Part shown: positions 10,216 to 21,283 of the stretch, piece by piece
Layout: each line of letters begins with the position of its first letter
How positions within the stretch are numbered: the stretch's first letter is position 1
From: Linyphia triangularis
Taxonomy: Eukaryota; Arthropoda; Arachnida; Araneae; Linyphiidae
Direction: 5' to 3'
DNA length: 64,000 bases
Assembly: GCA_963978545.1 (NCBI GenBank)
Contig: OZ021731.1
Coordinates: 58,856,773-58,920,772 of the forward strand
Program-made: the position numbers and the translations under genes
The notes under the pieces: generated by a model
Told to the model about the DNA's origin: nothing
The model's input: only the letters and a program-made list of their open reading frames with translations
Database searches by the model: none

Positions 10216-11986
10216 TGTTACATTTAGCGATTCGTTTGAGAATGCCCTGATAACTCAGTACATTAAAATGATCTCGGGACTCTGTATCTCTCATACTTCT
10301 CAGACTGTATTGTTTATCTTTTTGAAGCAATAATCTTAATAGTCCTATAAATTTTGATTGCCAAACAGTATGGAGATGAACCCGGAAACAATAAAAAATA
10401 TTTCTTAAAAAAAAAAGAAGAGCAACTGAAACTGTCCTTCCGAAAAAAAAAAGCGGAATATTTCAACCCGTTTTAAATTACTCATAGAAGTTTAACGATT
10501 ATGCACAAAGCTTGTCACACAGCTTGTGGGCCTCAGGCGAAACGAAAACTGCATCAGCAAAAACGATCGTTTAACTGAAGATGTCTTCTGCAACAATGTG
10601 ACCGAAAAACATGCGGGTTTTCGGGCCGCGGCTTTTCAAATGCTTTTTGTAGTAGTAAGCGGTGTTTCGTGTATATTGTGCGGAAGAACAAAGGGTAGAA
10701 TAGGCTATTTTTATGTTCGATGTTCCATTCTTTTTTTTTGTAATGAGTATTCTAAATATCGTTTGGTGATGAGTTGAGTTGATGGAGGTCTTCTGGTCAT
10801 GGTTACGCGCGAGGGTATTGTTCTAAAAATATTAAGTTTTGATTCATTCAGTAGTGGAAGTAACAGTTAGAGGATGGGGCTTTGATCTTGTAGGTGTTCC
10901 CACGTTGCAATTTTTACTAAGAAAAGTAATATTTCGCAAAGGAATACTTTAAGGAACCAAACTGCAAAAATATTTAAAGTAAAAAATTTTGAAATGAGAG
11001 AAAATGCGACTTTTCTGGGCAAATTTGATCACGTTTAGAAAACCTATAAAATTTAAAATAATTTTATTAAAAAAATGATCCCCTTTGTTATGGATTGTTT
11101 GAAGTAGGTTCATTTTCTCCCTTTAGCATAATTTTTATATTCCATTACTAGTATAGGCAAATTAGGCTCAAATTTCGGTCGAGACAGAAATAATTATTAG
11201 AAAGCTAATTTCTAAAATAGGTTCTTTAGGACCTCCTATACTTCCTCAGAAAAGTCTAAAAAAATCCTGATTGGACAACATCCTTAAATTTTGAATAAAT
11301 GCCCGCCATCTTGGATTTTTAAAAAAATGCTGTAACTCAGAAATGGACAATCACAGAGGGGTACTGTTGGTACCAAATGTTGCTGTTATAAAAGACTAAC
11401 TAATTGCTGCAATAAAAATTCTAAAATAAGGAGTTGACATAATTTCCTTAACATAAAACAAGGTTTGGAAAGAATAAAATCCCTAATTTTTCACTTATGA
11501 ATTTTAGAATTTGTATGGAGACTTATTACTTAATGGAATTCATTTTTAAATTAGAAAGAAATAGAATTAAAATTAGAATTTGCTACAAGTCCTCATAAGT
11601 AGTCAGTGACGTAGAACTCATACTACTATAAACTTCATTCTACCATAGTATTCAAACAGTGGCGGATCCAGAAATTCGCCCGGGGGGGGGGGGGCACACA
11701 ACAATCGTGTTAAATACTCACAAGGGGTGAGAAAGGTCATCATCAAAAGCTGAAAATCACATTTACACTATTGGGCACTTAAAATAAACAGAAAAATTGG
11801 TACCTAACTTACTGATGTTTTTCAAAATTAAATTTAGTTTTTTTTTTTTTTTTAATGAACTTGCCAAATTTAAAATATAATTAATTGCACTTGGCAGAGT
11901 GATTAATGTTGCTTTAGAATAAAATGTTGCAGTTATATTAAAAAACAAACAATCAATTTTAAAAGCCAGTATGTTTATTTTTTAAA

Positions 11987-12304
11987 TTAATGATCTAGTT
12001 TCAAACGCAGTCTTCTCTTTTGTTTCAAAGCAAAAACATCCAATACTTGTAAAGGAGATAGATTAGCTGCTGCTTCTTTATGAATGTGAAGGCTGGCCAA
12101 CCCACTTAAACGTTCTTCCGTCATCGTAGTCTTTAAAAATGTCTTTATCCGACGGAGAGAAGTAGAAAAGGACCTCTCGGCAGTACTGCTTGTAACTGGA
12201 AGAGTGCATATTAATTGAAGAAGTGTTGATATGTTGGGCAAATCTTCAGCGTATTTGATTGCTTCCGCTGAAGATTTGGGTAACTTCTTTTGTCCATCCC
12301 ACAT
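11987..12304 (-). pseudogene. hAT transposase, C-terminal dimerisation part
   Basis: The frame encodes MWDGQKKLPKSSAEAIKYAE and, further on, LLQLICTLPVTSSTAERSFS, then RRIKTFLKTTMTEERLSGLA and LHIHK. This is the C-terminal hAT dimerisation domain of the ZMYM1-like transposase group (…LPVTTATAERSFSTL+R+K..LR..M.Q.RL.GLALL.IH…). Upstream in-frame sequence (about 12310-12440) contains a stop, so it is a fragment of a decayed gene. Its N-terminal partner is at 13126-13416. The protein would have acted in the nucleus to cut and join the element; this copy cannot. Confidence 0.85.
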
Positions 12305-13125
12305 ATGCTTTCATATTTCTAATTCACCTTCCAGTGCTTGGAAACAGGGTAAATCGGACTTATACATTTTACTACCTTCTATGACAGAAGTTTCGAAATC
12401 TTCATCGAAATGTGAATTAACTGGTAATAACTTTTGCAAGTTCCGACATTAATCATTTGTGATTTTGAGAATCTTGTTGAAAGCTCATGGATGAGGAAGT
12501 CCATGAATGGAATATAAATGCTGATTCTGAAGTAATCTTCCTTTACATTGCACATTGGCTATATTTTTTTTGATTGCCTGTTAGTCTTGACTTCTTTATT
12601 TCAGTCTCCATCTGATCTGCCAAATTTTCAGCTTTTAAATATAATTTATTAAAATGTTCGCTGCTACTTTCTCGGCGACTTTATAGGCTTTTCAGTGTGG
12701 CATCAACTAACTTCATTGCTTTGAGCACATCCATGTACTCTGATTGGAGTCTTGTGGCTAAGGGGAGAGTCAGTGCAAACACATCTGCTAAAACTACCAC
12801 GCTAATGATAAATTCAGGTGACATAATACTGTAGAGAAATTAAAAGGCATTACTTCCTTTTCCGTCCTCTGAGTTGGTAATAGATTCCAACACTTGGGGT
12901 AAGAAGGGTAGGGTATCTAAAAAAGTTAGTACCGAATCATGGCGATCGATCCGTCTCGTTTCACACAACTTTTTCACTGCATGCTTTCCTTTCTTCAGAG
13001 TTGCATTCCTTCATCTAGTTTGTGCAACCTCTTAGCAGATTCTCGAAAAAAAATTGCGACTGACGATATTATCCCAACAGCATTTCGTATTGATGGAGTT
13101 GAGCAGGCCTTACAAATAACTAAAT

Positions 13126-13416
13126 TTAATCTGTGATTAGCGCAGCTATTCTACCTTGAAGTCCTTGATATTTTCCACTCATATTGGAACCTCCGTCGAA
13201 AGCTTGACCACGGCAGTTGGATATATCTAAACCTAGGTTCTGCAGTTCTTCTAATACTACTTTACACAAACCTTCACCAGTAAGATCTTCAACTTCTAAA
13301 AATTTGATAAAATCTTCATTTATAGTAAAAGTGCTTTTATTATAATAACGGATACAGATCGACAGTTTCTCTTTTAAAGCCATATCAGTATTTTCATCAA
13401 CAATCAATGACGTCAT
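13126..13416 (-). pseudogene. hAT transposase, catalytic-domain fragment
   Basis: The frame reads DENTDMALKEKLSICIRYYN, then LGLDISNCRGQAFDGGSNMS followed by GKYQGLQGRI. This matches the RNase-H-like catalytic domain of ZMYM1-like hAT transposases: DE.TD at the first acidic residue and GQ.(Y/F)DGG.NMSGK.(K/Q)G.Q at the second. Only about 150 bp separate it from the element end, so the N-terminal zinc-finger region is missing. Stops and frame breaks separate it from the C-terminal fragment. Taken together the element is 5'-truncated and inactive. Confidence 0.85.
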
Positions 13417-13881
13417 TCAGAATGAGAAATGTACGTTTTCCCACCAAAAATTATGAAAGAAATAGACTTTATCATTATTTGGGGAGGAAATTCCATAATA
13501 TCCAGTGTAACTTTAAATTTTCTGGGAGGGGCACGTGCCCCCTGTGCCCCACCCTGGATCGGCCAATGTATTCAAAATAACTATAGACAAATTAAGGCTG
13601 GTTTCGAAAATAATTATTAGAAAGTTGATTTCTTCTAAATAGGCTCTTTAGGTCCTCTTGTATTTCCCCAGAAAGGTCCCAAAACATTCTGCTTGGGGGC
13701 ATGCTTAAATTTTCTTTGAAAAATTCTCATAAATTTTTTTTATGAAAAGTCAACAGAGATACCTTTGTCACTCTTCCAACCTCCTAACTCAACTTCAATT
13801 AACTCCCGTCTTCGTTTCGTGGCTGGAGAAAGCAGGAAGCGGCAACTAACGTGTATTGTGACATTTGATCAGCTATTTTAC

Positions 13882-14268
13882 CAGGGTTCCCACTCAAATC
13901 ACAGAATGAAAATCAATGACTTTTCAATGATTTTTAAGGACCTAATTAATATTTTTAAGGACCTTTGAAAATTTGTTTTCAGGCATCATGTCTATACCTA
14001 ATTTTTAATAAGTATATTCTACCATAAAAGTTACAAGTTGGTGGTTGAGCAATACAAATATGTCGGAAAATTCCGATGTAGTGCAGATAAGTGGTGGTCA
14101 CGCGGGGATAGCAAGTCCGAGTTGTGTTTTCATAAATTTTGCAGTTATCCAAACAACATCTGCAAAAATTAAGGACTATTAAGGACCTCTAAGCATTTTC
14201 AAGGCCTTGAAAACAAGTTAAAAAATATTAAGCACTTTTAATGACTTTCAATGACCGTGGGAACCCTG
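13882..14268. mobile_element. hAT-like MITE with 5-bp target duplication (copy 1)
   Basis: The left end CAGGGTTCCCACTC pairs with the right end (complement CAGGGTTCCCACGG). Subterminal caatga/tcattg and ttaaggacct words repeat inside. The flanks are tttac (13877-13881 and 14269-14273). It is duplicated as 25196-25583 with the same flanks. The ends resemble hAT but the duplication is 5 bp, as in the minor hAT5-type group. Confidence 0.78.
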
Positions 14269-14834
14269 TTTACACTAATGCTATGGATATAGTCTCCCAG
14301 GTGGATGAAACTGATGAGCTGACCAAAGGTAATTGTGAAAGTAGGTGAATTCAATCTGCTTACGAGTTATATGGGTAAAATCATGGGTGGTATTGAAATG
14401 TACATGCTTCGAAGAAATATACCTTATTATTATTATTATTTGTTTCTTTATTGAACCTTTGAATCGTTTCATCTAGTAAATTATAAATCATAATATCTTA
14501 GGAAAAACACAACATCATACGAAACTCTCGTTAATCGTTCTTCTCTTTTTATCATTGCCACAAGACGAAATGAAATGTACCCAAATACAATACAATTGTT
14601 AATGACGTCCCACAAAGGTAACAGGAGGGGTATCGAAAAAAAGTGGGACGTGGAACTTGATAAGAACTCTCTGGTCAAACTACGTCATGAATTTGGTGAG
14701 ACTCTTACTTAAGTAGCCACCTGCCAGCACAGTCTGTGGATATATAACCTAGTCCAGGCGAGAAAAGATAGTGTTTTCGGTAGATTATTGGGGCTGGGCC
14801 ATTGAAAAGGGGCACAATAGAGTCTATAAGTGCA

Positions 14835-14852
14835 GGGGGGGGGGGGGGGGAG
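14835..14852 (+). repeat. Poly-G tract
   Basis: An uninterrupted G run of about 16, repeated at the homologous place near 26159-26174 in copy 2. Length may be affected by sequencing error. Confidence 0.8.
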
Positions 14853-15837
14853 GCAGTCCAAAGGAACCTATTTAAAAAAAAATCAGCTTTCTAATAATTA
14901 TTTTCATCTCCAACCTTAATTTGCCTTTACTAAGTATTTTGAATACTATGATAGTATGAAATTATAGTAGCATGAGATCTACGTCACTGACAACTTATGA
15001 GGACTTGTGAAAATTCTAATTCTATTCATTTCTGATTTAAAATCGAATTCTATCAAGTAATAAGTCTCTAAAGAAATTCTAAAGTTCATATGTGAAAAAT
15101 TGGGGGTTTTATTGTTTAGAAAAACCTGTTTTGTGTAAATACAATTATATCAACTCTCTAATTTAGACTTTTTATTGCAGTAATTAGTTCTGATTTTAAA
15201 ATAGAAACATTTGATACCAACAGAACCCCTCCTTAATTCTCCAGTACTAAGTTAAAGCGTTTTTAAAAAAATCCAAAATGGCGGACATTTATTCAAAATT
15301 TAAAGATGTTGCCCAAGCGGGATTTTTGGGGGAAGTACAGGAGAACATATTTCAAATCAGCTTTCTAATAATTATTTCCGTCTCCAATCCTAATTTGCCT
15401 GTACTATACCATATATGCAATATAGGGCACTGAAAGCATAGCATTCGGTCAACAAAAATGTGGATTCTTTTTCAATTTCTACGTTCTGGAACGTCCCGAG
15501 TTAAAAAAAAAGTGCTCATAAAAAATGCTTATGATTGTCAAAAAATTTTAATTGATAATTTTTTTGGGGAGCCAATAGATTTATGGTTTTTAAAAACAAC
15601 TTTTAAAATTTTTTCTTTCTTTAAAAAAAAAAAAAAGCAAAAAAAAAAAAAAAAAGCATTTGCTATACTATTTTTGGAATGGTACAACCACAAAAATCGC
15701 TAACCAATAAAACTCGTTAAATGTCGGCCCTGAATGTAATTAAAAATATAACTTGATATAACTGATTTCTTTGCAAACAAAATACTAAAATTCAATACCA
15801 TTTAATTCGGGAAACAATCAAAAGAATTAATTACCGA

Positions 15838-16613
15838 CTAGGGGGCTTTGCCCCCTGCTCGCTAACGCTCGCCAACCCCCAAACGCCTCGCTGCGCTCGG
15901 ATTGAGCAGCTTTGCCGCTCGAATTTGTGGTTAAAACATCTTGCTGCTCTCGAATAGGTTTGCCAGCCATAAAAAATGTAACCAATTTTTTATAAATTTA
16001 ATGTAAGGCCTAATAGAGAAAACACCCAAATTGCAAGTTTCATAATAGAAAGTTAAATATACTATCCGCCAACATTCTGACTTAAAATTTCATTAGCTAT
16101 GCCCTTACATTGAAGTCCCAATATCTTTTATTTATTCTGATAAGTCACCCCTTTAGAGAACGGCGTACAACGCGAAGCATTTTCTGGATAGAAATACTTC
16201 AAAATAATAATTACTCTAATACAAAAATGCTTCAGAAAAACAGAAAAAATCAACTTTGAAACGAAGAGTTTAAAAAGAGCGTTAAAATTACCAACGGGTT
16301 TGTTTACATACGTAGATAGTTTTAAAATTAGCAACGGTTGGTTGGTTGGTTGAACCCCTGTGCAGCCGGTTTGTTTACATACGTAAGGATGTTGCCAATC
16401 ATATATTCAAAATCATTGAGGCTTTGTAGTAGCTTAATAATGAAAAATATTGAAATTTAACTAATTAATAAAGTGTTAATAAATTATTTTGGCACGTTTT
16501 GGCAAATCTACAGCTTATTTCCTTTAAAATGACACCTTGATCATTGAAATTGGTTGAGCAGTTTAGGCGGACGGACTAACCCCAAAAATCGTATTGCCTA
16601 TTAAATATATAGA
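15838..16613 (-). mobile_element. Non-autonomous Helitron, copy B
   Basis: On the minus strand it starts TCTATATATTTAATAGGC after an A, and ends with the gggggc-aaa-gccccc hairpin and CTAG before a T. It has the same interior as 3115-3879 and no target duplication. It lacks RepHel coding capacity, and small open frames inside are chance. Confidence 0.85.
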
Positions 16614-16745
16614 TTTAACGAGACTTTCTCTTTAGAAGTTTGTCTTGAAATAAAATGAGCATTTTTGGAAGATGACACTCGCACTATATACAATCAAGCA
16701 CTATTTCTAAAAATAGTCATATTTAAAACATACCAATCCCACAAT

Positions 16746-17168
16746 GGACAATTCCCGCATTTTTTAAAATTTTTTTTATTCAATTCTAAATGTCTCGATT
16801 AGGCCATAAACACAAAAATTTCTATTCACTGCGCAGTTTTTTTTTTTTTTTTTTTTTTTTAAATTTGTAACCGAAGTTTGCTTGCTAGTTTTTGCGGGAA
16901 AAACTACACATTCACCCAAAGCGAATGGAATGTGACGTCACTTCTTTTGAAACAACTTGGCTTGAAAAGCAGCAGCGGAAATCAGTTTTGCAAGTTTCTA
17001 GCAAATCGCGGTAACCGGTACGGGATATACCCATTGTCTATCAAACAAACACCAACAAAATGTGGCAGAAACATCACGATAACCATAGAAACGAAAGGAT
17101 GTCGTGACGACACAGCTGTAGCGGATCATTTTGATCGGACTTGTTTTTAAAAAATGCAGGAATTGTCC
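16746..17168. mobile_element. MITE with GGACAATTCC ends (copy 1)
   Basis: The left end ggacaattcccgcatttttt is matched on the opposite strand by the right end ggacaattcctgcatttttt. No clean target duplication was found, so the superfamily is open. It contains a T run (about 16839-16860) and a 90-codon open frame (16878-17150). That frame is identical in copy 2 but resembles no protein and overlaps the right terminal repeat, so I treat it as non-coding. Confidence 0.65.
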
Positions 17169-18399
17169 GTTAGCATACTTTTTCCATAGTGATTATCTTA
17201 ACAGTTTAAATTTACATTCAGTCAACATGAAAAATAAGAAAAACATATCCAGGTTTTCGGGGACGTCTCTTCTTCAGGGAGTCCAGGAAGAAAGAATTTA
17301 AATTTCCCTGAAAAACTTAGCTACTTGTAGTTACCCAATAATGTTTATATAAAATATGAAAGAAATTAACCATCTGAAAATTAATTGTATACTTTTTTAT
17401 ATTTGAAGCTATTGTTAACTACCAAGTTAAAATCAAAATATTATCAAAATCAAAATGAAGCCTTAAAGTGAACTGAATAACAAAAAGGAGTGGAAATCGA
17501 TGGTTGGGAAAATGTGAATTTTCGTTCAAATACAATTTTTTTTTTTTTTTTTTTTGGTACAGATGTAGTTTAAAGACCTGATTATTTTTGCAATTATTTT
17601 GAATCTAAAAGAAATTTGCCGTATACTAATTATCATTGCTACAAAATAGTTTAGAGATTGACAGTAAATTGTGACGATTTCCAAGTTATTCACCTTTAAA
17701 AAAAGTCAAAGAAAGTTGCAAAAAAATAAAAATAAAAATCAGGTTCTTGCAGCGCATCTGTGCAAATTTTTTGAAATGCTTTTAACTTTGGAATAAAAAA
17801 ACAACAACTTCAGTTTACTGCAATTTCTCAAACATTTAATGAATCGAAGACATTTACCAGTTTTCCACATTTTCCCTGTTACTGTACATTCTGACGATAG
17901 GTTTAATTCTTTTCACGCAAGGCCTTTTTCGCGCGGAGGAACCAGCAACTCGCGACGTTTTCCGCCATTTTTGGTTTTGCTCGCGGTTACAGAACCGCTT
18001 CAAAGAAACTAAACATAAACAGTCATTGCATCGAATTTCCGCATTAAACCTAGTGGTGAGTAAGAGTCACCTATCGAGTTATTCAAAGACCAATATTATG
18101 AGACGCTTTCACTTTGAGAAAGACGTGAAGTAAAAAAAAAAAAAAAATTACACAGATCCTTGCAACACCAACTTTAATTTTAAAAAACTGTTAGAATGGT
18201 AAGTGTTATAGTTTGAGTATTTTTAAAAGATTAGAAGTTTGGTCTTGGAATGCACAACAAAATAACGTCGAAATACCAATTTTCATAAATTTAAAATCTG
18301 TGATTAGTAATTAAAATGAAAAAGACAAATTAATGTTAAAAAGAAAAAAAAAATGTTTATTCGTAAAACGTAATCCGTCGGGCGCAAGAAAGGAATTAA

Positions 18400-19112
18400 A
18401 TTGTGTTTTCAAATCCTTTTGTATTAACTTCCGATTTAGTTTGTTTGTGGCTGCCGGACAAATTTGCAGAAGCCTAATCAACCTACTTGCTGTAATCCAA
18501 TCGGGTTGAAACTTGGCAGATAGATTCAATGACAAAGCATTCTATACAATTTTGAGGAATATCACTGTCACTAAGAGGTTGTTTATATTCACGCTTCTAC
18601 CTTCGGAATGCTAATAAACCAACTTGCCGTCATTGAATGATACTGAAACTTAGATGGTACACTTGTTGTTAACGACAATGCTTTCTATCAAGTTTTGGGA
18701 CTGTTACGCACAGACCGCTTTTACACACGTTACTATTGCCTAACGTCCCACTTATCAGCTTTTACTCACTTTCTATTATGCAAATACTAAGCTTAATTCA
18801 AACACCTTCATTTGGCGATATTTAATAACGGAAACCTTCCCCTATTAAGATTGACGACGCAAAATCTTCGGAAGGCTAATAAATCCACTTTCAATCATCC
18901 AATCGAACTGACACTTGTCAAATAGACTCGCAAGTTTTAGGAGCAAAAGCGAAGTTAGTAAATAGTTCAGAATGAATCTTCTGTTCCTAATTGTCACACA
19001 TTATGAAAACTCGATCCAAGCTTAAGAACTTACAATTGCACTTAAAAATAGGAAATGCTTATATACAGGATTTATATTAAAAACTTTTGTTTTTATGGGT
19101 TATATTATTAAT
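18400..19112 (+). repeat. Unclassified ~0.75-kb repeat unit (family U), copy 1a
   Basis: The unit starts near aaatccttttgtattaac and ends gtttttatgggttatattat. Inside, a motif recurs at spacings of about 120-145 bp (tcatccaatcg..ctgaaacttggcag...gattcgttgtcgatgac, then tctatcaagttttggg). Family U occurs many times on both strands of this window, sometimes head to tail. It has no coding capacity, and its class is unknown. Confidence 0.7.
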
Positions 19113-19412
19113 TAATTACATTCAAGTGATTGAAACTTTTCTTACCTATTCGCCTTATAATATTACATTGTAAAGATATAATTATACTTACTTAAAGACA
19201 CTGTAAGACCATGATGCCTTTTTAAATAATTACTGTGCTTGCTATATATAAAAAAAAGTATAAATGACATTAAAGGAAAGTGACATGTTTTCGTAAAAAA
19301 TTATCATTTTTTAGCTGTCACAACTAAAAAATGCTACAACTTGTGGGACATAATTTTTAACTATATTGTTCTCTTAGGCAGAAATTAATTACATTTCAGA
19401 AAGTATTGGTTT

Positions 19413-19570
19413 GTACGCTAAACGACCTATTTTTGTGCACTATAACGGCTAATCAGGCCGGAACCTACGGCTTAACATAGATTGCCAACCACAACGAACA
19501 TTCATACTTAACCAAGGATTCGAACCCGGTACCTTTGGCATGCGAGGACCAGAGCTCAAACTCCATCAGG
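19413..19570 (-). mobile_element. SINE-2, minus strand (copy 1)
   Basis: The minus strand carries the SINE-2 head with B box ggttcgaatcc and the family body. It lies about 450 bp downstream of the MATH-BTB stop. The same SINE with the same flank occurs in copy 2 (30753-30905) and in a third, inverted place (39352-39534). Confidence 0.75.
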
Positions 19571-19645
19571 TTGGCTTTAGAAAAATAACATAAATTAATC
19601 ATTAAGTAACAGGATTAACTTTAACATTTTTCACAAATTACAAGT

Positions 19646-19651
19646 TTTATT
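19646..19651 (-). other. Candidate poly(A) signal of MATH-BTB copy 1
   Basis: AATAAA on the minus strand, about 370 nt after the stop codon. It is conserved at 30974-30979 behind copy 2, and also present in the relic at 39240-39350. Confidence 0.4.
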
Positions 19652-20018
19652 GGCATATCCAAAAAGTCATTAGAAGTAATTTTTATGGGAAAGAGCACAT
19701 ATCAATCATTAAAATAACAGGACAATTGGAACAATACAATATTGTTACAATATTACTAGTTTGTATACGTATATTAGAAAAAATATTAGTGTAATTATGC
19801 TGAAATACTTCAAAACAAAGACTAAGTTAACAATTACTAAAAATATTATTAATTTTTTAACAAAAATATTTTTTTCAAATAAATAAAATAACAGCATACA
19901 TTCCTATTTAAAAAAAAAAAATCAACTGCTGATTATACACTAAAATTGCAATTCAAATTAAGAATATACTAACACACGATTCTTAAGACTTGTTTCTTAA
20001 AGTGGTTTTTGACTAAGT

Positions 20019-21077
20019 CTACGAGCTCGAATAACTTGACTTATAAAGTAACAAACCGCTACTACAACACCATTTCAAGAAGGACATAACGTTTTCCACT
20101 AACTGAGGTTTAGTAACAACAAAATCAGCCCATTCTTTGGTTCCAAGTACCTCCAAGTTGTCCGCGATGAATTCATTCACCTTTTTTTTCAATTTGTCAT
20201 CCTCGTGCAAATCAGAAAGCAGAAGACCGCTACAAGCCGAATTAACAGTCAGATTTTTACCCAGTATTTCAGAACACATTTTTCGAAGACTTGGCATTTG
20301 GTATTTGTCTGCCAATGAGTACAAAGGGAACACAGTATCCCAGGTCTTGTCCTCGAGCACACCAGTGTAAAGGAACATCAGGAAACACTCGAAGACGTGG
20401 AGTTGAGCGTCCTCGATGACGACGACGTTGGAGTTTCTTTCCAACATGTCTTGGTCGAACATCTTAGCAAACACCGGTGAACGACTTGCAAGGATCGCTT
20501 TATGCGCAGGAAGTGAGGAGTCGCCAACAGTAAGTGTAACATCACTCGAGAAACCACTTTTGTACATGCTCTTTAGATTATTCGCTAGTTCGTCGCGAGC
20601 TTCCGCAGTTGTTTTGTCTTCACACGCTTTAGAAGTCGTGTTGTAAGCAAATAATGATAGCTTTCCTTCGACGATCAATATATCACTCCCTAAGCACCAT
20701 TGACTTAGGATATCCTTAGTACTATAAGAAAAGGTTCGATCCATCAACAAAGTAATTGTGTCGATTGCCATGACTTTAGTTTTTTGCCCTTTCCAAAGTT
20801 GATTATCGCTATCAAGCAGATTTATACAACTTCCTACGTTAATGTTTTCGTCGTAGTCATCCAAGGTTTTGAGATACACACGAATACGAGATTGTTTATC
20901 GGTGGGATTTTTCTCCAAAAACTCGAATCGAAAACAAAATGTTCCCTTTTTTTCAGGAATTGGTGAAAATGATGGTCCATCGAAATTCACAGGCGTTTTC
21001 GAAAAATTGCCAATTTTCCAAGAAAATTTATATTCGTGACATGGATTAGGCGTTTCCATACTATGAAGCAGAGCCAT
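20019..21077 (-). CDS. MATH-BTB (SPOP/TDPOZ-like) protein, copy 1, 352 aa
   Basis: Single-exon coding region with a MATH (TRAF-like) domain at about residues 14-145 (starts YKFSWKIGNFS), a BTB/POZ domain at about 170-270 (SSDVTLTVGDSSLPAHKAIL, then SPVFAKMFDQDMLE), and a C-terminal helical 3-box/BACK-like region at about 272-335. In the known family, MATH binds substrates and BTB binds cullin-3, so the protein is probably an adaptor of a CUL3 ubiquitin ligase; this is inferred. No C-terminal nuclear signal like that of SPOP is visible. The start is the first ATG, followed by a full MATH domain. A pyrimidine-rich stretch ending in tgtag lies 9 nt upstream on the coding strand and could be the acceptor of a 5' UTR intron. 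The C-terminal tail (SSGLLLYKSSYSSS) differs from copy 2 through a 1-bp indel near 20059. Confidence 0.93.
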   Translation of the reverse strand: MALLHSMETPNPCHEYKFSWKIGNFSKTPVNFDGPSFSPIPEKKGTFCFRFEFLEKNPTDKQSRIRVYLKTLDDYDENINVGSCINLLDSDNQLWKGQKTKVMAIDTITLLMDRTFSYSTKDILSQWCLGSDILIVEGKLSLFAYNTTSKACEDKTTAEARDELANNLKSMYKSGFSSDVTLTVGDSSLPAHKAILASRSPVFAKMFDQDMLERNSNVVVIEDAQLHVFECFLMFLYTGVLEDKTWDTVFPLYSLADKYQMPSLRKMCSEILGKNLTVNSACSGLLLSDLHEDDKLKKKVNEFIADNLEVLGTKEWADFVVTKPQLVENVMSFLKWCCSSGLLLYKSSYSSS

Positions 21078-21283
21078 GTTGATATCTACACAAAAGTAGA
21101 ACTAACTTATCTCAGAATGATATACAAACAGCCTAAAATAGAAACATAGAAAGACTTCTTCAGAGGCTTGCACATTGCACTGCCTAAAAGGTTAATGTAA
21201 AAATAATCTTTCATTCTATCTAAAAAGATTCGCCAAAGGAAAATATCGCCAAATAAGAATAACAACCCGTGCAAAATGCGTGT

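Larger units (their letters stand above)
11657..13568 (-). mobile_element. hAT transposon, truncated, only in copy 1
   Basis: Terminal inverted repeats are CAGTGGCGGATCCAG (11657) and CATTGGCCGATCCAG (complement of the right end at 13568). The flanks are a perfect 8-bp duplication, tattcaaa (11649-11656 and 13569-13576). The corresponding place in copy 2 (24879-24886) has a single tattcaaa and no element, so the insertion post-dates the duplication or was lost cleanly from copy 2. The 1912-bp element carries a broken transposase on the minus strand. A G run of about 12 lies just inside the left end. Confidence 0.93.
11149..15413. repeat. Composite element with ~0.53-kb imperfect inverted arms (copy 1)
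   Basis: The left arm (11149-11656, continuing after the hAT at 13577) is matched on the opposite strand by 14885-15413. Shared ordered words include aggcaaatta, aataattattagaaagct, cgccat.ttggattttt, ttggta.caaatgtt, cttattactt and agtcctcataag. The spacer (about 13.7-14.87 kb) contains the 5-bp-TSD MITE and AT-rich DNA. The outer ends read tagta.aggcaaatta on both strands. This may be a fold-back-type transposon with long terminal inverted repeats. No transposase of its own is seen. Confidence 0.6.

Noticed and set aside
10016..10330. 104-codon minus frame repeated at 23252-23566
   Set aside because: Starts in a SINE-2 tail and runs through a dispersed repeat; no protein-like motif.
16878..17150. 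90-codon open frame identical in 28206-28478
   Set aside because: Identity only reflects the recent segmental duplication. It lies inside a MITE, overlaps its terminal repeat, and has no recognisable motif.
17890..18090. Possible small MITE with gataggtttaat / attaaacctagt words
   Set aside because: The inverted words do not sit at consistent ends and no target duplication could be found.
20137..20966. Open frames on the plus strand opposite the MATH-BTB genes
   Set aside because: Shadow frames of conserved coding sequence; no family resemblance of their own.
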